Numbered from the stretch's first letter, positions 53,343-62,188 are shown. The stretch: 64,000 bases of DNA from Geobacillus sp. 46C-IIa (GCF_014679505.1 NZ_CP061474.1:392001-456000); one strand, 5' to 3'. Numbers and translations are program-made. Notes: a model not told the origin generated them from the sequence alone.

Positions 53343-53525
53343 ATGGACATGAATCGTGTGAAACAAATCGTTTCATCCCCTGCAGATATCCCGGTGTATT
53401 ACAACGGGGTATCGGTTTGGATTGACGGGTATGATGAAGAAAAACAAATGGCGACCGTCCACTTGCGCGACGGCCGGCTCAATGAGCGCCGGGACGTGCC
53501 GGTGGCGGAACTGGAAGAAAAGTGA
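53343..53525 (+). CDS. sspH: H-type small acid-soluble spore protein
   Basis: A 60-residue protein with the SspH pattern: MNRVKQIVSSPADIPVYYNGV then VWIDGYDEE, and an acidic C-terminus. Minor H-type SASPs are packed in the spore core. ATG 53343 lies 10 nt after AAAGGAGA; a second in-frame ATG at 53349 is possible. The forespore-type promoter upstream supports the identification. Confidence 0.87.
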   Translation: MDMNRVKQIVSSPADIPVYYNGVSVWIDGYDEEKQMATVHLRDGRLNERRDVPVAELEEK

Positions 53526-53580
53526 AAGAGCGGCTCGACGGCGGAAGGCAACAGCGCCCCTCGGCCTTCGATTTTCTGAA

Positions 53581-53612
53581 AGTGTCCTGACTTGTAGCAG
53601 GACACTTTTTTT
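53581..53612 (+). terminator. Terminator after sspH
   Basis: GTGTCCTG pairs with CAGGACAC around a 7-nt loop, followed by TTTTTTTATC. Its tail is part of a duplicated 29-nt segment. Confidence 0.9.
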
Positions 53613-53631
53613 ATCATTTTCAACCGAGAAG
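53603..53631 (+). repeat. 29-nt perfect direct repeat, copy 1
   Basis: The 29 bases beginning CACTTTTTTTATCATTTTC recur exactly at 53667-53695, with a 64-bp period. Copy 1 includes the T-run of the sspH terminator. Confidence 0.9.
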
Positions 53632-53666
53632 AATACCCCTCGAGCAATATGTCATTGGCGTTGTGG

Positions 53667-53695
53667 CACTTTTTTTATCATTTTCAACCGAGAAG
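53667..53695 (+). repeat. 29-nt perfect direct repeat, copy 2
   Basis: Identical to 53603-53631 but without a hairpin in front. A short hairpin (AGAAGC with GCTTCT) starts at its end. Confidence 0.9.
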
Positions 53696-53804
53696 CCCCT
53701 GCTTCTGGGCGTGAGCGGGTGAACCAGTCTTTGCCGCCGGCTTCCCTGGCCTTTATTTGCAAACAGTATTCTCCGCGATGCGGCATTGTTGTAAGAGAGG
53801 ACTT

Positions 53805-53833
53805 TTGACATCTGACTATTTGGTCATTAACAT
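53805..53833 (+). promoter_or_regulatory. SigA promoter of the RND pump gene
   Basis: A perfect TTGACA (53805-53810), a 17-bp spacer and TAACAT (53828-53833), 58 bp before the GTG. Confidence 0.75.
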
Positions 53834-53855
53834 ATAGTTTGTGACTATGCAGTCA
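53813..53855 (+). promoter_or_regulatory. Twin operators TGACTAT-N3-GTCA at the RND pump promoter
   Basis: TGACTATTTGGTCA (53813-53826) sits in the promoter spacer and TGACTATGCAGTCA (53842-53855) just downstream of the -10, 29 bp apart. Both are TGAC-N6-GTCA palindromes, the shape bound by TetR-type repressors. Confidence 0.6.
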
Positions 53856-53890
53856 GCAAAGATGAGTATGAATGTAAAGGGGAGAAGCGC

Positions 53891-56800
53891 GTGAGGAAAG
53901 TTATTCAGTTTTCGCTCAATAATCAGCTCGCCATTTGGATTTTGACGATCATTGTTGCTGTGGCGGGGTTGTATTCGGGAATGAACATGAAGCTTGAAAC
54001 GATCCCGAACATTAACGTTCCGTTCATTTCCGTCTCGACGGTCTATCCGGGAGCTGCGCCGGAAGAAGTGGCCAAGAAGGTGACGGAGCCGATTGAACAG
54101 CGGGTCGAACATTTGGACGGTGTCACGGTTGTCCGTTCCTCTTCCTTTCAACATGCATCGTTTGTACAAATTGAATATGATTTCGACAAAGATATGGACA
54201 AAGCGCAAAACGAAGTGAAAGAGGCCCTTAGTCATCTGAAGCTGCCTGACGGGGTGCAGGAGCCGGACGTTTCGCGCATTAGCTTTTCCGCTTTTCCGGT
54301 CATCTCAGTAAGCATCACCCATCCAAATGAATCGTTGGCCGAGCTGACGGAAACGGTTGAGCGTCATGTCGTTCCGGAGCTAGAGGGCATCGACGGCGTC
54401 GAGTCGGTGGAAGTCGCCGGCCAGCAAATGCAAGAAGTGACCATTCGATTCGATGAACAAAAGTTGCGGCAGTACGGGCTGACTGAACAATCGGTCATCA
54501 ACGTCATTCAAGCTTCCGCTGTTTCGCTTCCGCTCGGGCTGTACACGTTTGGCGATGCGGAAAAATCGGTCGTCATTGACGGACGCATCGTCACGGTCGA
54601 TGATTTAAAAGCGCTCCGCATTCCGGTCGCCCCAGCTACTGGAGCGGCACAGTCACCGATGACAGGCGGCGGAGGAATGGGAGCGGCCGGTCAGATGCAA
54701 GGAATGACGGCGGGTCAAGGAGTATCAACCCAAACGCAAGGCGCCGCTTCCGACCGGAAAGGGCAGATGCCGGGAGGAGCGGGAAACAGCGCGTTCGGCC
54801 AGACGGACGGATCTGTGGCCATTCCTTCCGTTCCACTGCGCGAGCTTGCGGAAGTGGAAGTCGTCGCCAAAGCGGAATCGATTTCGCGGACGAACGGCGA
54901 ACCGTCAATCGGCGTGCAAATCGTTAAAGCACAAGATGCCAATACGGTCACCGTCGTTAACGCCGTCAAGGAAAAGATCAAAGATCTTGAGAAGCGCTAT
55001 GACGGATTGCGCATCATCACCGTGTTTGACCAAGGGAAGCCGATTGAAGATTCGGTGAACACGATGGTGGACAAAGCGGTGTTTGGCGCGCTGTTTGCGG
55101 TTGTTGTCATCTTCCTGTTTTTGCGCAACGTCCGCACGACGTTGATTTCCATCGTGTCGATTCCGCTGTCGCTGCTGATGGCGATTTTGCTGCTGCATGA
55201 GATGGATATTACGCTCAATCTCATGACGCTTGGTGCGATGACGGTGGCGATCGGCCGCGTCATCGACGATTCGATCGTTGTGGTGGAAAACATTTACCGG
55301 CGCATGACATGGCCGGGCGAACCGCTCACTGGAAAAGAACTGATCGTCTCGGCGACGAAAGAAATGTTTATCCCGATCGCGTCGTCGACGATTGTAACGG
55401 TGGCCGTCTTTTTGCCGCTCGGGTTGGTCAAAGGGATGGTCGGCGAGCTGTTTTTGCCGTTTGCGCTGACGATCGTGTTTGCTCTGCTCGCCTCGCTGAT
55501 CGTTGCCGTGACCGTCGTTCCAGCGCTGGCTCACTGGCTGTTTGGCAACGGCGCGGCCGCGAAACGCGCCCGGGCGAAGGAGCGAAAAAGCATCTTGGCG
55601 TCTTGGTATAAAACGGTGCTCCGTTGGTCGTTGGATCATAAACTCATCGTGAGCGGCGCGGCGGTGTTATTGCTTGTCGCAAGTTTGTTCCTCGTCCCGT
55701 ATGTCGGGGTCAGCTTCTTGCCGTCCGATGAGCAAAAAATGATCGTTGCCACGTACAGTCCTGCACCGGGGCAAACGGTGGATCAAGTGGAACGCATCGC
55801 CAAAGAAGTGGAGACGTTTTTCGAGAAGCGCAAAGGGGTAAAGAACATTCAACTGTCCGTCGGCGGGGGCAACCCGATGAATCCTGGACAAGACAATGCC
55901 GCGCTGTTTTATGTCGAGTATGACCCCGATGTGGAAAACTTTTCCGAAGAGAAGGAAAAGGTGATGAAGGCGCTTGGTGAGCGCGGAGACAAAGGGGAAT
56001 GGCAAAGCCAGGACGTTTCCGGCACCGGGGCATCCAATGTGATTGAGCTTAACGTGTATGGAGATCGAATGGAAGAGATCGAGCCCATTGTTGAGAACGT
56101 AGCGGACATTTTGCGCGATCACGATGAACTGACGAATGTGAAAACAAGCATGTCCGCCCGGTTTGAAGAATACACGCTTGTCGCTGACCAGCAAAAATTA
56201 AGTGAATTCGGATTGACTGCTGCGCAAATCGCCGCAGCGTTGTCCGAGAATGGCGAGCGCCAAGCGATTGCGACGGTCAAGCAAGATGGGGAAGATCTTA
56301 ACGTCTACATTGCGGCTGAAAAAGAGCAATACGACGATATTCGTGATTTGATGAAAAAAACGATCGTGTCGCCGCTTGGTGTCCAAGTGCCGATAGAAGA
56401 TGTGGCCGAGTTGAAAAAAGGAGATACGTACAGCGAAATTCAGCGCTATGACGGCCGAGTATACGCGAGCGTGTCGGCGGAAGTGAAAACGAAAGACGTC
56501 GCCGCTGTGTCGGCGGACGTGCAAAAAGCCATCGACAAGCTGCGCGTTCCGCCCAATGTCGATGTCCACATGGGAGGAGTCACCGAAGATATCGAAGAGG
56601 CGTTCACCCAGCTCGGATTGGCGATGCTCGCTGCCGTAGCGATCGTATATTTTGTGCTTGTCGTCACGTTTGGCGGCGGGTTGGCGCCGTTTACGATTTT
56701 GTTCTCGCTGCCGTTTACCGTCATTGGTGCGCTCCTGGCTCTGTTTATTGCTGACGAAACCATCAGCATTTCGGCGCTCATCGGCATGTTGATGTTGATT

Positions 56801-57118
56801 GGCATCGTGGTCACGAACGCCATCGTTTTGATTGACCGCGTCATTCATAAAGAACGCGACGGACTGTCGACGCGCGAAGCGCTTTTGGAAGCGGCCGAGA
56901 CGCGCTTGCGCCCGATTTTAATGACGGCCATCGCGACTGTCGGCGCGTTGCTCCCGCTCGCGTTTGGAATGGAAGGCGGGGCGTTGATTTCCAAAGGGCT
57001 CGGGGTGACCGTCATCGGCGGGTTGACAAGCTCTACACTTTTAACGCTCATCATCGTCCCGATCGTTTATGAGACATTGATGAAGTGGAAGAAAAAAGGA
57101 GCTTCGGGAAGCGAGTGA
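53891..57118 (+). CDS. RND efflux pump permease (SwrC/AcrB-like)
   Basis: A 1075-residue RND transporter with 12 membrane helices and two large extracytoplasmic loops. It has the N-terminal WILTIIVAVAGLYSGMNMKLE, FPVISVSITHP, the TM4 proton-relay region MTVAIGRVIDDSIVVVENI and the TM10-12 GIVVTNAIVLIDR. It most resembles Bacillus SwrC/YerP, which exports surfactin and lipophilic toxins. A Gly/Gln/Met-rich stretch of about 60 residues (near 246-308) interrupts the first porter domain. No adaptor protein gene is adjacent. GTG follows AAAGGGGAGAAGCGC. Confidence 0.92.
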   Translation: MRKVIQFSLNNQLAIWILTIIVAVAGLYSGMNMKLETIPNINVPFISVSTVYPGAAPEEVAKKVTEPIEQRVEHLDGVTVVRSSSFQHASFVQIEYDFDKDMDKAQNEVKEALSHLKLPDGVQEPDVSRISFSAFPVISVSITHPNESLAELTETVERHVVPELEGIDGVESVEVAGQQMQEVTIRFDEQKLRQYGLTEQSVINVIQASAVSLPLGLYTFGDAEKSVVIDGRIVTVDDLKALRIPVAPATGAAQSPMTGGGGMGAAGQMQGMTAGQGVSTQTQGAASDRKGQMPGGAGNSAFGQTDGSVAIPSVPLRELAEVEVVAKAESISRTNGEPSIGVQIVKAQDANTVTVVNAVKEKIKDLEKRYDGLRIITVFDQGKPIEDSVNTMVDKAVFGALFAVVVIFLFLRNVRTTLISIVSIPLSLLMAILLLHEMDITLNLMTLGAMTVAIGRVIDDSIVVVENIYRRMTWPGEPLTGKELIVSATKEMFIPIASSTIVTVAVFLPLGLVKGMVGELFLPFALTIVFALLASLIVAVTVVPALAHWLFGNGAAAKRARAKERKSILASWYKTVLRWSLDHKLIVSGAAVLLLVASLFLVPYVGVSFLPSDEQKMIVATYSPAPGQTVDQVERIAKEVETFFEKRKGVKNIQLSVGGGNPMNPGQDNAALFYVEYDPDVENFSEEKEKVMKALGERGDKGEWQSQDVSGTGASNVIELNVYGDRMEEIEPIVENVADILRDHDELTNVKTSMSARFEEYTLVADQQKLSEFGLTAAQIAAALSENGERQAIATVKQDGEDLNVYIAAEKEQYDDIRDLMKKTIVSPLGVQVPIEDVAELKKGDTYSEIQRYDGRVYASVSAEVKTKDVAAVSADVQKAIDKLRVPPNVDVHMGGVTEDIEEAFTQLGLAMLAAVAIVYFVLVVTFGGGLAPFTILFSLPFTVIGALLALFIADETISISALIGMLMLIGIVVTNAIVLIDRVIHKERDGLSTREALLEAAETRLRPILMTAIATVGALLPLAFGMEGGALISKGLGVTVIGGLTSSTLLTLIIVPIVYETLMKWKKKGASGSE

Positions 57119-57707
57119 CAGGCGCTCGCGTCTTGATGCCGCAGAGGGTGGAGAAGCTCGTCGATCGTCGGCTGCCGCTTCGCCGCCCTTGATCCAACGT
57201 CCCCAGTCTCGAATCGTTGCCGAAAGCCCGCTTGAAACGCTGGCCAAGCAGAAGGAATCGGTGTTTCGTTGCCGGGCGCTATGGCTTCAGTGGCGGCACA
57301 AGATAGGGCGTTTGTGTTGAAGCTAAAACAAGGTGGGGAAACACGGCGCATTCGTTCGCTTGATGAGAGAGGAAAGGGAATACGCCAGGGCGGCGCAAGA
57401 TTTTTCTTGCGTGAAGCGGCTTCCTCCTTTGCATCACCGGCTTTCAGGGAGGCTGCTTTTGGCGAAAAAGGAACGGAGTGAGCCTGGAATGACCAGACTC
57501 GCGCCGCTTTTTGAGCCTTTGCTGGAGAAAGCCAAGGCTTTAGCGGGGGAGCGGAAGGTTCACTTGGCCGCGGTTTGGCGAAGGAAACGAGCGGCGGTCC
57601 CCAATGGAGAGCGTAGACATCCTCACGACGGCGCGGCCGAGGATGGACGCTTGGCGGTGCGGGCGATGCGCGCTGTCACGAATAGGGCACAAGCGAGAAA
57701 GAGGACG
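57119..57707. other. Unassigned, probably decayed sequence
   Basis: Nearly 600 bp between the RND gene and the MFS remnant. Overlapping frames of 60-130 codons exist on both strands, but they are Arg/Ala-rich, lack good ribosome sites and are not recognisable. It may contain the remains of a former gene. Confidence 0.45.
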
Positions 57708-58084
57708 TCATCGACCGCCAAATAAGTCGCCGATGACGGTGGCGGCGACGACTGACCCGGCTGCGATGCTGACGGCTTGCCACGCGCGGCACAACAAAAG
57801 GGCGGCGATGGACATCGAGAAAAACAGCCGAGCGAAGCGGCGACGTATACGCCAAGGCCAAAAAGCAGCACGGTGCGCCGCCCTTTTCGGTCGGTGAGCG
57901 GTCCGTAGATGATTTGCATCATCGCAAGGAAAAAGGTGAAAATCGAAATCGTCAAGTTGATCAAAAAGGAAGAAGTCGCGAACGCGGCCCTCACTTCTGA
58001 TAAAATAGGAGTGTAAATCGTTTGGGGAAACGGGCCGAGAAACGCGGCGAGCGACACAAAATAGACAACGAGCTGGCGTTTCAC
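57708..58084 (-). pseudogene. Truncated, frameshifted MFS transporter
   Basis: The start [21 protein letters not shown] and TISIFTFFLAMMQIIYGPLTDRKGRR are typical of the first two MFS helices and the A-motif. After GLGVYVAASLG the frame shifts near 57819-57825, at a T-run lacking about one base. In the next frame the MFS sequence continues (LLLCRAWQAVSIAAGS, VVAATVIGDLFGGR) to a stop at 57708. Nothing resembling helices 5-12 follows. About 125 of some 400 residues remain, so it should be inactive. Confidence 0.8.
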
Positions 58085-58182
58085 GTTTTTCCCTTTCTTT
58101 CCCTGTGCATCGTGATGATTATACTCCCGCTTTTTCTGCTTTTGGAAACGAAATGCTTATGGAAAAAAGGTGGAGATGCAGG

Positions 58183-58683
58183 ATGGAACGATGGTTGATT
58201 CGTGATGCAACGGCGGCGGATTTGCCGCACATTGTCCGCATTTATAACGAAACGATCCCAAGCCGGATGGTGACGGCGGATTTGGAGCCGGTGTCGGTGG
58301 AAAGCCGGAAAGCGTGGTTTGAAGCGCATGATCCTCACCATCGGCCGCTCTGGGTGGTGGAAGATGGCGGCGATATTTGCGCCTGGCTCAGTTTCCAATC
58401 GTTTTACGGCCGCCCGGCGTACCGCCATACGGCCGAGGTGAGCATTTATATTGCCGAATCGCACCGCGGCCAAGGATTGGGGACGAAGCTGCTGAAGCAA
58501 GCGGTCGACAAGGCGCCGGCGCTTGGGATGAAGACGCTGCTCGGCTTTATTTTTGCCCATAACGAACCAAGCCTGCGGCTTTTTGCCCGCTTCGGGTTTG
58601 AACGATGGGGATATTTTCCGCGCATTGCTGAGCTTGACGGCATCGAACGCGATTTAGTCATCGTCGGCAAGCGGCTTGTATAA
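58183..58683 (+). CDS. GNAT N-acetyltransferase, phosphinothricin-acetyltransferase-like
   Basis: A 166-residue GNAT enzyme. [20 protein letters not shown] at the start, [23 protein letters not shown] with the acetyl-CoA loop near residues 80-102, and [22 protein letters not shown] are those of the PAT/YncA group, which acetylates phosphinothricin, methionine sulfone or related amino acids. ATG 58183 is 7 nt after GGTGGAG; a longer frame from 58105 lacks a ribosome site. It is divergent from the MFS remnant. Confidence 0.88.
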   Translation: MERWLIRDATAADLPHIVRIYNETIPSRMVTADLEPVSVESRKAWFEAHDPHHRPLWVVEDGGDICAWLSFQSFYGRPAYRHTAEVSIYIAESHRGQGLGTKLLKQAVDKAPALGMKTLLGFIFAHNEPSLRLFARFGFERWGYFPRIAELDGIERDLVIVGKRLV

Positions 58684-58739
58684 AATGGTGATGGATCGGG
58701 CAGTGATAATCATAACGATGTAAGGAAAGAGGGAAGGAC

Positions 58740-58991
58740 ATGAACGTGATGCCCATTCGGCTGTTTACCATCCAAGATGGGGAAGGATTTGTCGCTGATG
58801 CGTTTCAATGCCCAGTGACCGGCAACTTGATTTACAAATCGTCCGGCACACCATCGGTCATTGCGTACACAGAATTGACCGATGAGCAAATCATGCGCCT
58901 CGAAAAATACGGCTTCCGTCCACTCGGGGCGAAGCCGGGGCGAATGGCTGGCGGGGACGCCGGCATTGAAGAGTTGCTTCCGAAGCAATGA
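58740..58991 (+). CDS. Small protein, unrecognised
   Basis: An 83-residue soluble-looking protein: MPIRLFTIQDGEGFVADAFQ, then CPVTGNLIYKSSGTPSVIAY and a C-terminal GAKPGRMAGGDAGIEELLP. It has one cysteine only and no clear motif. AAGAGGGAAGGAC lies before the ATG. It may share a transcript with the GNAT gene 56 nt upstream. The family is not recognised. Confidence 0.7.
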   Translation: MNVMPIRLFTIQDGEGFVADAFQCPVTGNLIYKSSGTPSVIAYTELTDEQIMRLEKYGFRPLGAKPGRMAGGDAGIEELLPKQ

Positions 58992-59096
58992 CCAGAAACA
59001 ACGGGCATGAAAACGCCGCGTTTGCGGAAAACGTTGAGGAAGCTGTTTTCAAGGCGGTGACGGAACGAGCAGCTAAGGGGAACTTGCTTTCCATCA

Positions 59097-59130
59097 AAAA
59101 AGACCTGTCCGGTGGGGACAGGCCTTTTTT
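59097..59130. terminator. Terminator between the 58.7 kb gene and the nuclease gene
   Basis: GACCTGTCC pairs with GGGACAGGCC around a 4-nt loop, with A-run left and TTTTTTG right; usable by both convergent genes. Confidence 0.88.
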
Positions 59131-59142
59131 GTATGGCGATCG

Positions 59143-60075
59143 TCATTTCAGCTGACGGATGAGCCAATACACCGCTGCGGCCGCTGCCGCGCCGAGCAGC
59201 GTGTAAACAATCGGATGGCCCGATCGTTCGGAAGCGGCTGCTTCTTGCTCACGGCTAGGCGCACGATCGGTTTGGTTCATCTCTTCTTCAGCTTGTGGGT
59301 CGGTGTTCGGCGCTCCCTCCCGTTTCGTGTCCGATGGTGATTCTCGCTTCGTGTCCGAACTAGCCCTTTCATTTTCTGCAACGGAGCGCCCGCCGTACAT
59401 GCCGGCGCCATTCCGCTTTGCTTCCTCGTACGCCTCGCGGACGCGCGATTCATATTGATAATCGCCATAGTCGTAAAAATCCTCGACCAGTCCGGCCTTG
59501 GCGAGGTCTTCTTGCAACAGGCGGTTGTCGACCCATACCCAGGCGAGCAGCCGCTGGTATTTGTCAAACAATGTATTTCCATCTGTTTCAAGCACAATGT
59601 CCCCTTTTTGCAGGCGGGAGCACGTAAACTGGCTCGCTTCTTTTCCGTATGGCTCGACTTCGATCGTGCTTTCCGGCGTGTCAATGAACAAAAAGCGCGT
59701 TGTATACACGTGGCCGTTGACACGGAATTTGGCCGTGTCCCCGTCCACGCACTCCACCAATGCCGCTTCATATGTCCGGCCTAGACGCAGCGAAGCATCG
59801 TCTGCTTTTTTCCCAAGCGTATGCCCGTCTAAGTCAATCCGCTCCGCAGTGAGATTCCGCTTGCATCGTTCATTGCCGTTGTATGTTTGAATGAGCTTGA
59901 TTAGCTCTTCTTTCGTTTTTGCCTGTTTCGCCAATGCGGTTGGTTCGTGCAGCAAGTACGTGCAGTCGCTGTTGTGGAAATGCCCGCCCAATTCATCCAA
60001 TGTGCCCGGATGGGCGAAAACAGAAACGGGAAATAGGATCAGTAAGCAAAAAAACAGAATCGCAGTTTGTTTCAA
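59143..60075 (-). CDS. Thermonuclease-like secreted nuclease with YHYH-type N-terminus and C-terminal anchor
   Basis: A 310-residue protein. A signal peptide (LFFCLLILFPVSVFA) is followed by a His/Cys-rich segment HPGTLDELGGHFHNSDC like the YHYH domain, then a SNase domain (ALVECVDGDTAKFRV; TTRFLFIDTPES; DKYQRLLAWVWVDNRLLQ) with the expected catalytic Arg, Asp and Glu. A hydrophilic spacer with repeated SDTKRE follows, then a C-terminal helix (IVYTLLGAAAAAAVYWLI). It is probably surface-bound and degrades nucleic acids outside the cell. Confidence 0.88.
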   Translation of the reverse strand: MKQTAILFFCLLILFPVSVFAHPGTLDELGGHFHNSDCTYLLHEPTALAKQAKTKEELIKLIQTYNGNERCKRNLTAERIDLDGHTLGKKADDASLRLGRTYEAALVECVDGDTAKFRVNGHVYTTRFLFIDTPESTIEVEPYGKEASQFTCSRLQKGDIVLETDGNTLFDKYQRLLAWVWVDNRLLQEDLAKAGLVEDFYDYGDYQYESRVREAYEEAKRNGAGMYGGRSVAENERASSDTKRESPSDTKREGAPNTDPQAEEEMNQTDRAPSREQEAAASERSGHPIVYTLLGAAAAAAVYWLIRQLK

Positions 60076-60464
60076 CGCTCTCCCTCCGTTCGAAAAGGTG
60101 TTGCTTCACGTTGTATCGTTTCACCAAAGACGCGATGAAAGCAACGAAACGCCCCAACTGGCTCTGTTAACATATGTTTACCTGTTTTGGGTGCATTTTT
60201 GCCGTATGGTTTCATAACGGATGCGATTCACTCTCTCGACGAAAGTGATGGAACATGCCGATTTGTTCTTTTATACGGATATTCAGCCATTTTATGTGTA
60301 TTTTTGGCGTTTTTTAGCGTGAAATCGGGCCAAAATCGCTGTTGTCGCGCCATTAGGTGATTTGATGGCGTTTGAAATAAAGTTTATCAAAGAGATGGAA
60401 CGATCATAAAGAAATTTGGCTGCAAACGAGTTCTTTATTTATCGTTTAAAGGGGGAGAGGGACG
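60076..60464. other. Intergenic region upstream of the nuclease and DnaD-domain genes
   Basis: A 389-bp AT-richer gap between divergent genes. A candidate promoter for the right-hand gene is TTGATG (60362-60367), 17 bp, TATCAA (60385-60390). No coding frame is supported. The lower GC than neighbours fits a horizontally acquired segment, though this was judged by eye only. Confidence 0.45.
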
Positions 60465-62054
60465 ATGACCAAATTGCTTTTAGATGACGAGCCGCTCATC
60501 ATTTTGCCACAGCTGGCCGTGGCGATCGGGTTGAATGAAAGCATTATCGTCCAACAGCTGCATTATTGGTTGGAGAAAAGTGAAAACGTTCGCGACGGCT
60601 GCAAATGGGTGTACAACACGTATGCCGACTGGCAGAAGCAGTTCCCGTTTTGGTCGGAAAGCACGGTCCGCCGCATCATCACGAAGCTCGAAAAAATGGG
60701 GATCCTCGCTTCCGCCAATTTCAACCGTTCCAAAATCGATAAAACGAAATGGTATCGGATCGACTACAACAAATTGGCTGAATGGACGCAGAAAACGATG
60801 GTCGTGCAGAGGAAACAGACGCCAAAACTCAATGGCAGCAGCGCGGGGGACAGCGGTTCACCCGTTCTCGACCGCACTTCCGCCGTTTCTTATGGCGCGT
60901 TGATGTCCCACGATGGCAGTTCAGCTGTTGCGAATCGCATCCCGATGCTTCAAGGCGGTGCATCGACCGTTCAAGACGGCAATGGGCTTTGTTCCAATGA
61001 AGCCCCCATCGTGCGAGATGACAGTAGGTCGGCTTTCGATGGCATGTCGATCGTTTTGACGGTGCCAAATCAACGGACAGAGGGCGACATCGCTTGTTCG
61101 TTTCTCCAAGGCGAACAAATGGCAGAGGAAACGGCCGATCGACCGGTTCAACATGGGCGGCTAGGCGATGAATTGACCGATCGACCGGTTCAACATGGAT
61201 GGGTGAAAGGGAAATCGGGGGATCCGTCCATTCAAAATAGATGCGCGACAGAGCAAATGGCCTGCCCACCTATTCCAATCGGTTCGCTGGCGGATGAAAT
61301 TGCCCATTCATCGGTTCAACATGGGCGGCCAGCCGATGAAGTTGCTTATTTGCCGGTTTCAACTGGACGGTCAGTCGATGAACGGGACTGTCCGTCTGTC
61401 CAAAATGAGCGGCCGATGGATGAAATCCACCGTCCATCCGCCCAAAACGAGCGGCCGACGGACGAAATCGCCCGATCATCTGTTCAAACTGGCCCGTCCG
61501 CCTGGTCAAATTGGTCCATCGGGGCGCTCAATGTGAACAGCCCGATACCAGAGAATACAACAGAGATCACATCAGAGAGGAACAGAGAAGAGAAAGAAGA
61601 CGGCGAGCGCGTGCGCGCCTACAAGGAGCTTGTTCGCTTCTGTGAGCAAAACGGATTTGGGGCGATCGGAGGGTATTTGCGGGAAAAAATCAATGTGTGG
61701 GTGGATGACACGTCCGAAGAAGTCGTCTTAGAAGCGTTAAAAATTGCGGTGGAAAACGGGGCAAAACGATGGGTGTACGTCGAGACGATCTTGCGCGACT
61801 GGGCGGAAAAAGGGTATCGCACCGTCGACGAAGTGCGGGCGGCACGGCTTGCGTTTCGAAAGCAGCGGGTGAACCAACGGTCTACCTCGTCTTCAACAGC
61901 GGGCGGCAGAACGATGCGGAAGCCGATCCGCACAGAGATCGTGCCTGACTGGCTGAACATGGACTACAGCCAACCGGAAGAAGACGACTTTGACATCGAA
62001 CAAGCGCGCCGGGAGCTCGAGGAGCGCTTAAAAAAATATAAAGAACCATCCTAG
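60465..62054 (+). CDS. Phage-type DnaD-domain replication protein with 14-residue tandem repeats
   Basis: A 529-residue protein in three parts. Residues 1-105 form a phage-replication-type winged helix (LPQLAVAIGLNESIIVQQLHYW; WSESTVRRIITKLEKMGIL). Residues about 197-350 are a 14-residue tandem repeat. Residues about 380-470 are a DnaD-like domain (LVRFCEQNGFGAIGGYLREK; GAKRWVYVETILRDWAEKGY), followed by an acidic tail. Such proteins load helicase for phage or plasmid replication. The ribosome site AAAGGGGGAGAGGGACG is strong. No other phage genes are nearby. Confidence 0.85.
   Translation: MTKLLLDDEPLIILPQLAVAIGLNESIIVQQLHYWLEKSENVRDGCKWVYNTYADWQKQFPFWSESTVRRIITKLEKMGILASANFNRSKIDKTKWYRIDYNKLAEWTQKTMVVQRKQTPKLNGSSAGDSGSPVLDRTSAVSYGALMSHDGSSAVANRIPMLQGGASTVQDGNGLCSNEAPIVRDDSRSAFDGMSIVLTVPNQRTEGDIACSFLQGEQMAEETADRPVQHGRLGDELTDRPVQHGWVKGKSGDPSIQNRCATEQMACPPIPIGSLADEIAHSSVQHGRPADEVAYLPVSTGRSVDERDCPSVQNERPMDEIHRPSAQNERPTDEIARSSVQTGPSAWSNWSIGALNVNSPIPENTTEITSERNREEKEDGERVRAYKELVRFCEQNGFGAIGGYLREKINVWVDDTSEEVVLEALKIAVENGAKRWVYVETILRDWAEKGYRTVDEVRAARLAFRKQRVNQRSTSSSTAGGRTMRKPIRTEIVPDWLNMDYSQPEEDDFDIEQARRELEERLKKYKEPS
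61053..61514 (+). repeat. 42-nt tandem repeat inside the DnaD-domain gene
   Basis: Eleven in-frame units of exactly 42 nt start at 61053 and end at 61514. Clear units include DRPVQHGRLGDELT (61137), HSSVQHGRPADEVA (61305), CPSVQNERPMDEIH (61389) and RPSAQNERPTDEIA (61431); the first two and the fourth are degenerate. Confidence 0.85.
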
Positions 62055-62188
62055 GCGACGGCCTCCATGGAACGAAAGGAGTACCGGGCGTCTCTCGCAT
62101 GTGACTTTGTTGCCCGCTGCTCGTTGGGAGATCGCAGCCGCTGATTCATCGACGAAGCGTTTCGATGGGGCGCCCCTCCCGATCAAAC

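Noticed and set aside
57333..57725. A 130-codon Arg/Lys-rich frame after the RND gene
   Set aside because: No good ribosome site, overlapping alternative frames on both strands, and no recognisable motif; kept only as unassigned sequence.
61053..61514. Regular repeats that might be a CRISPR array
   Set aside because: The 42-nt units are directly tandem and diverged, without unique spacers, and are in frame within a protein gene.
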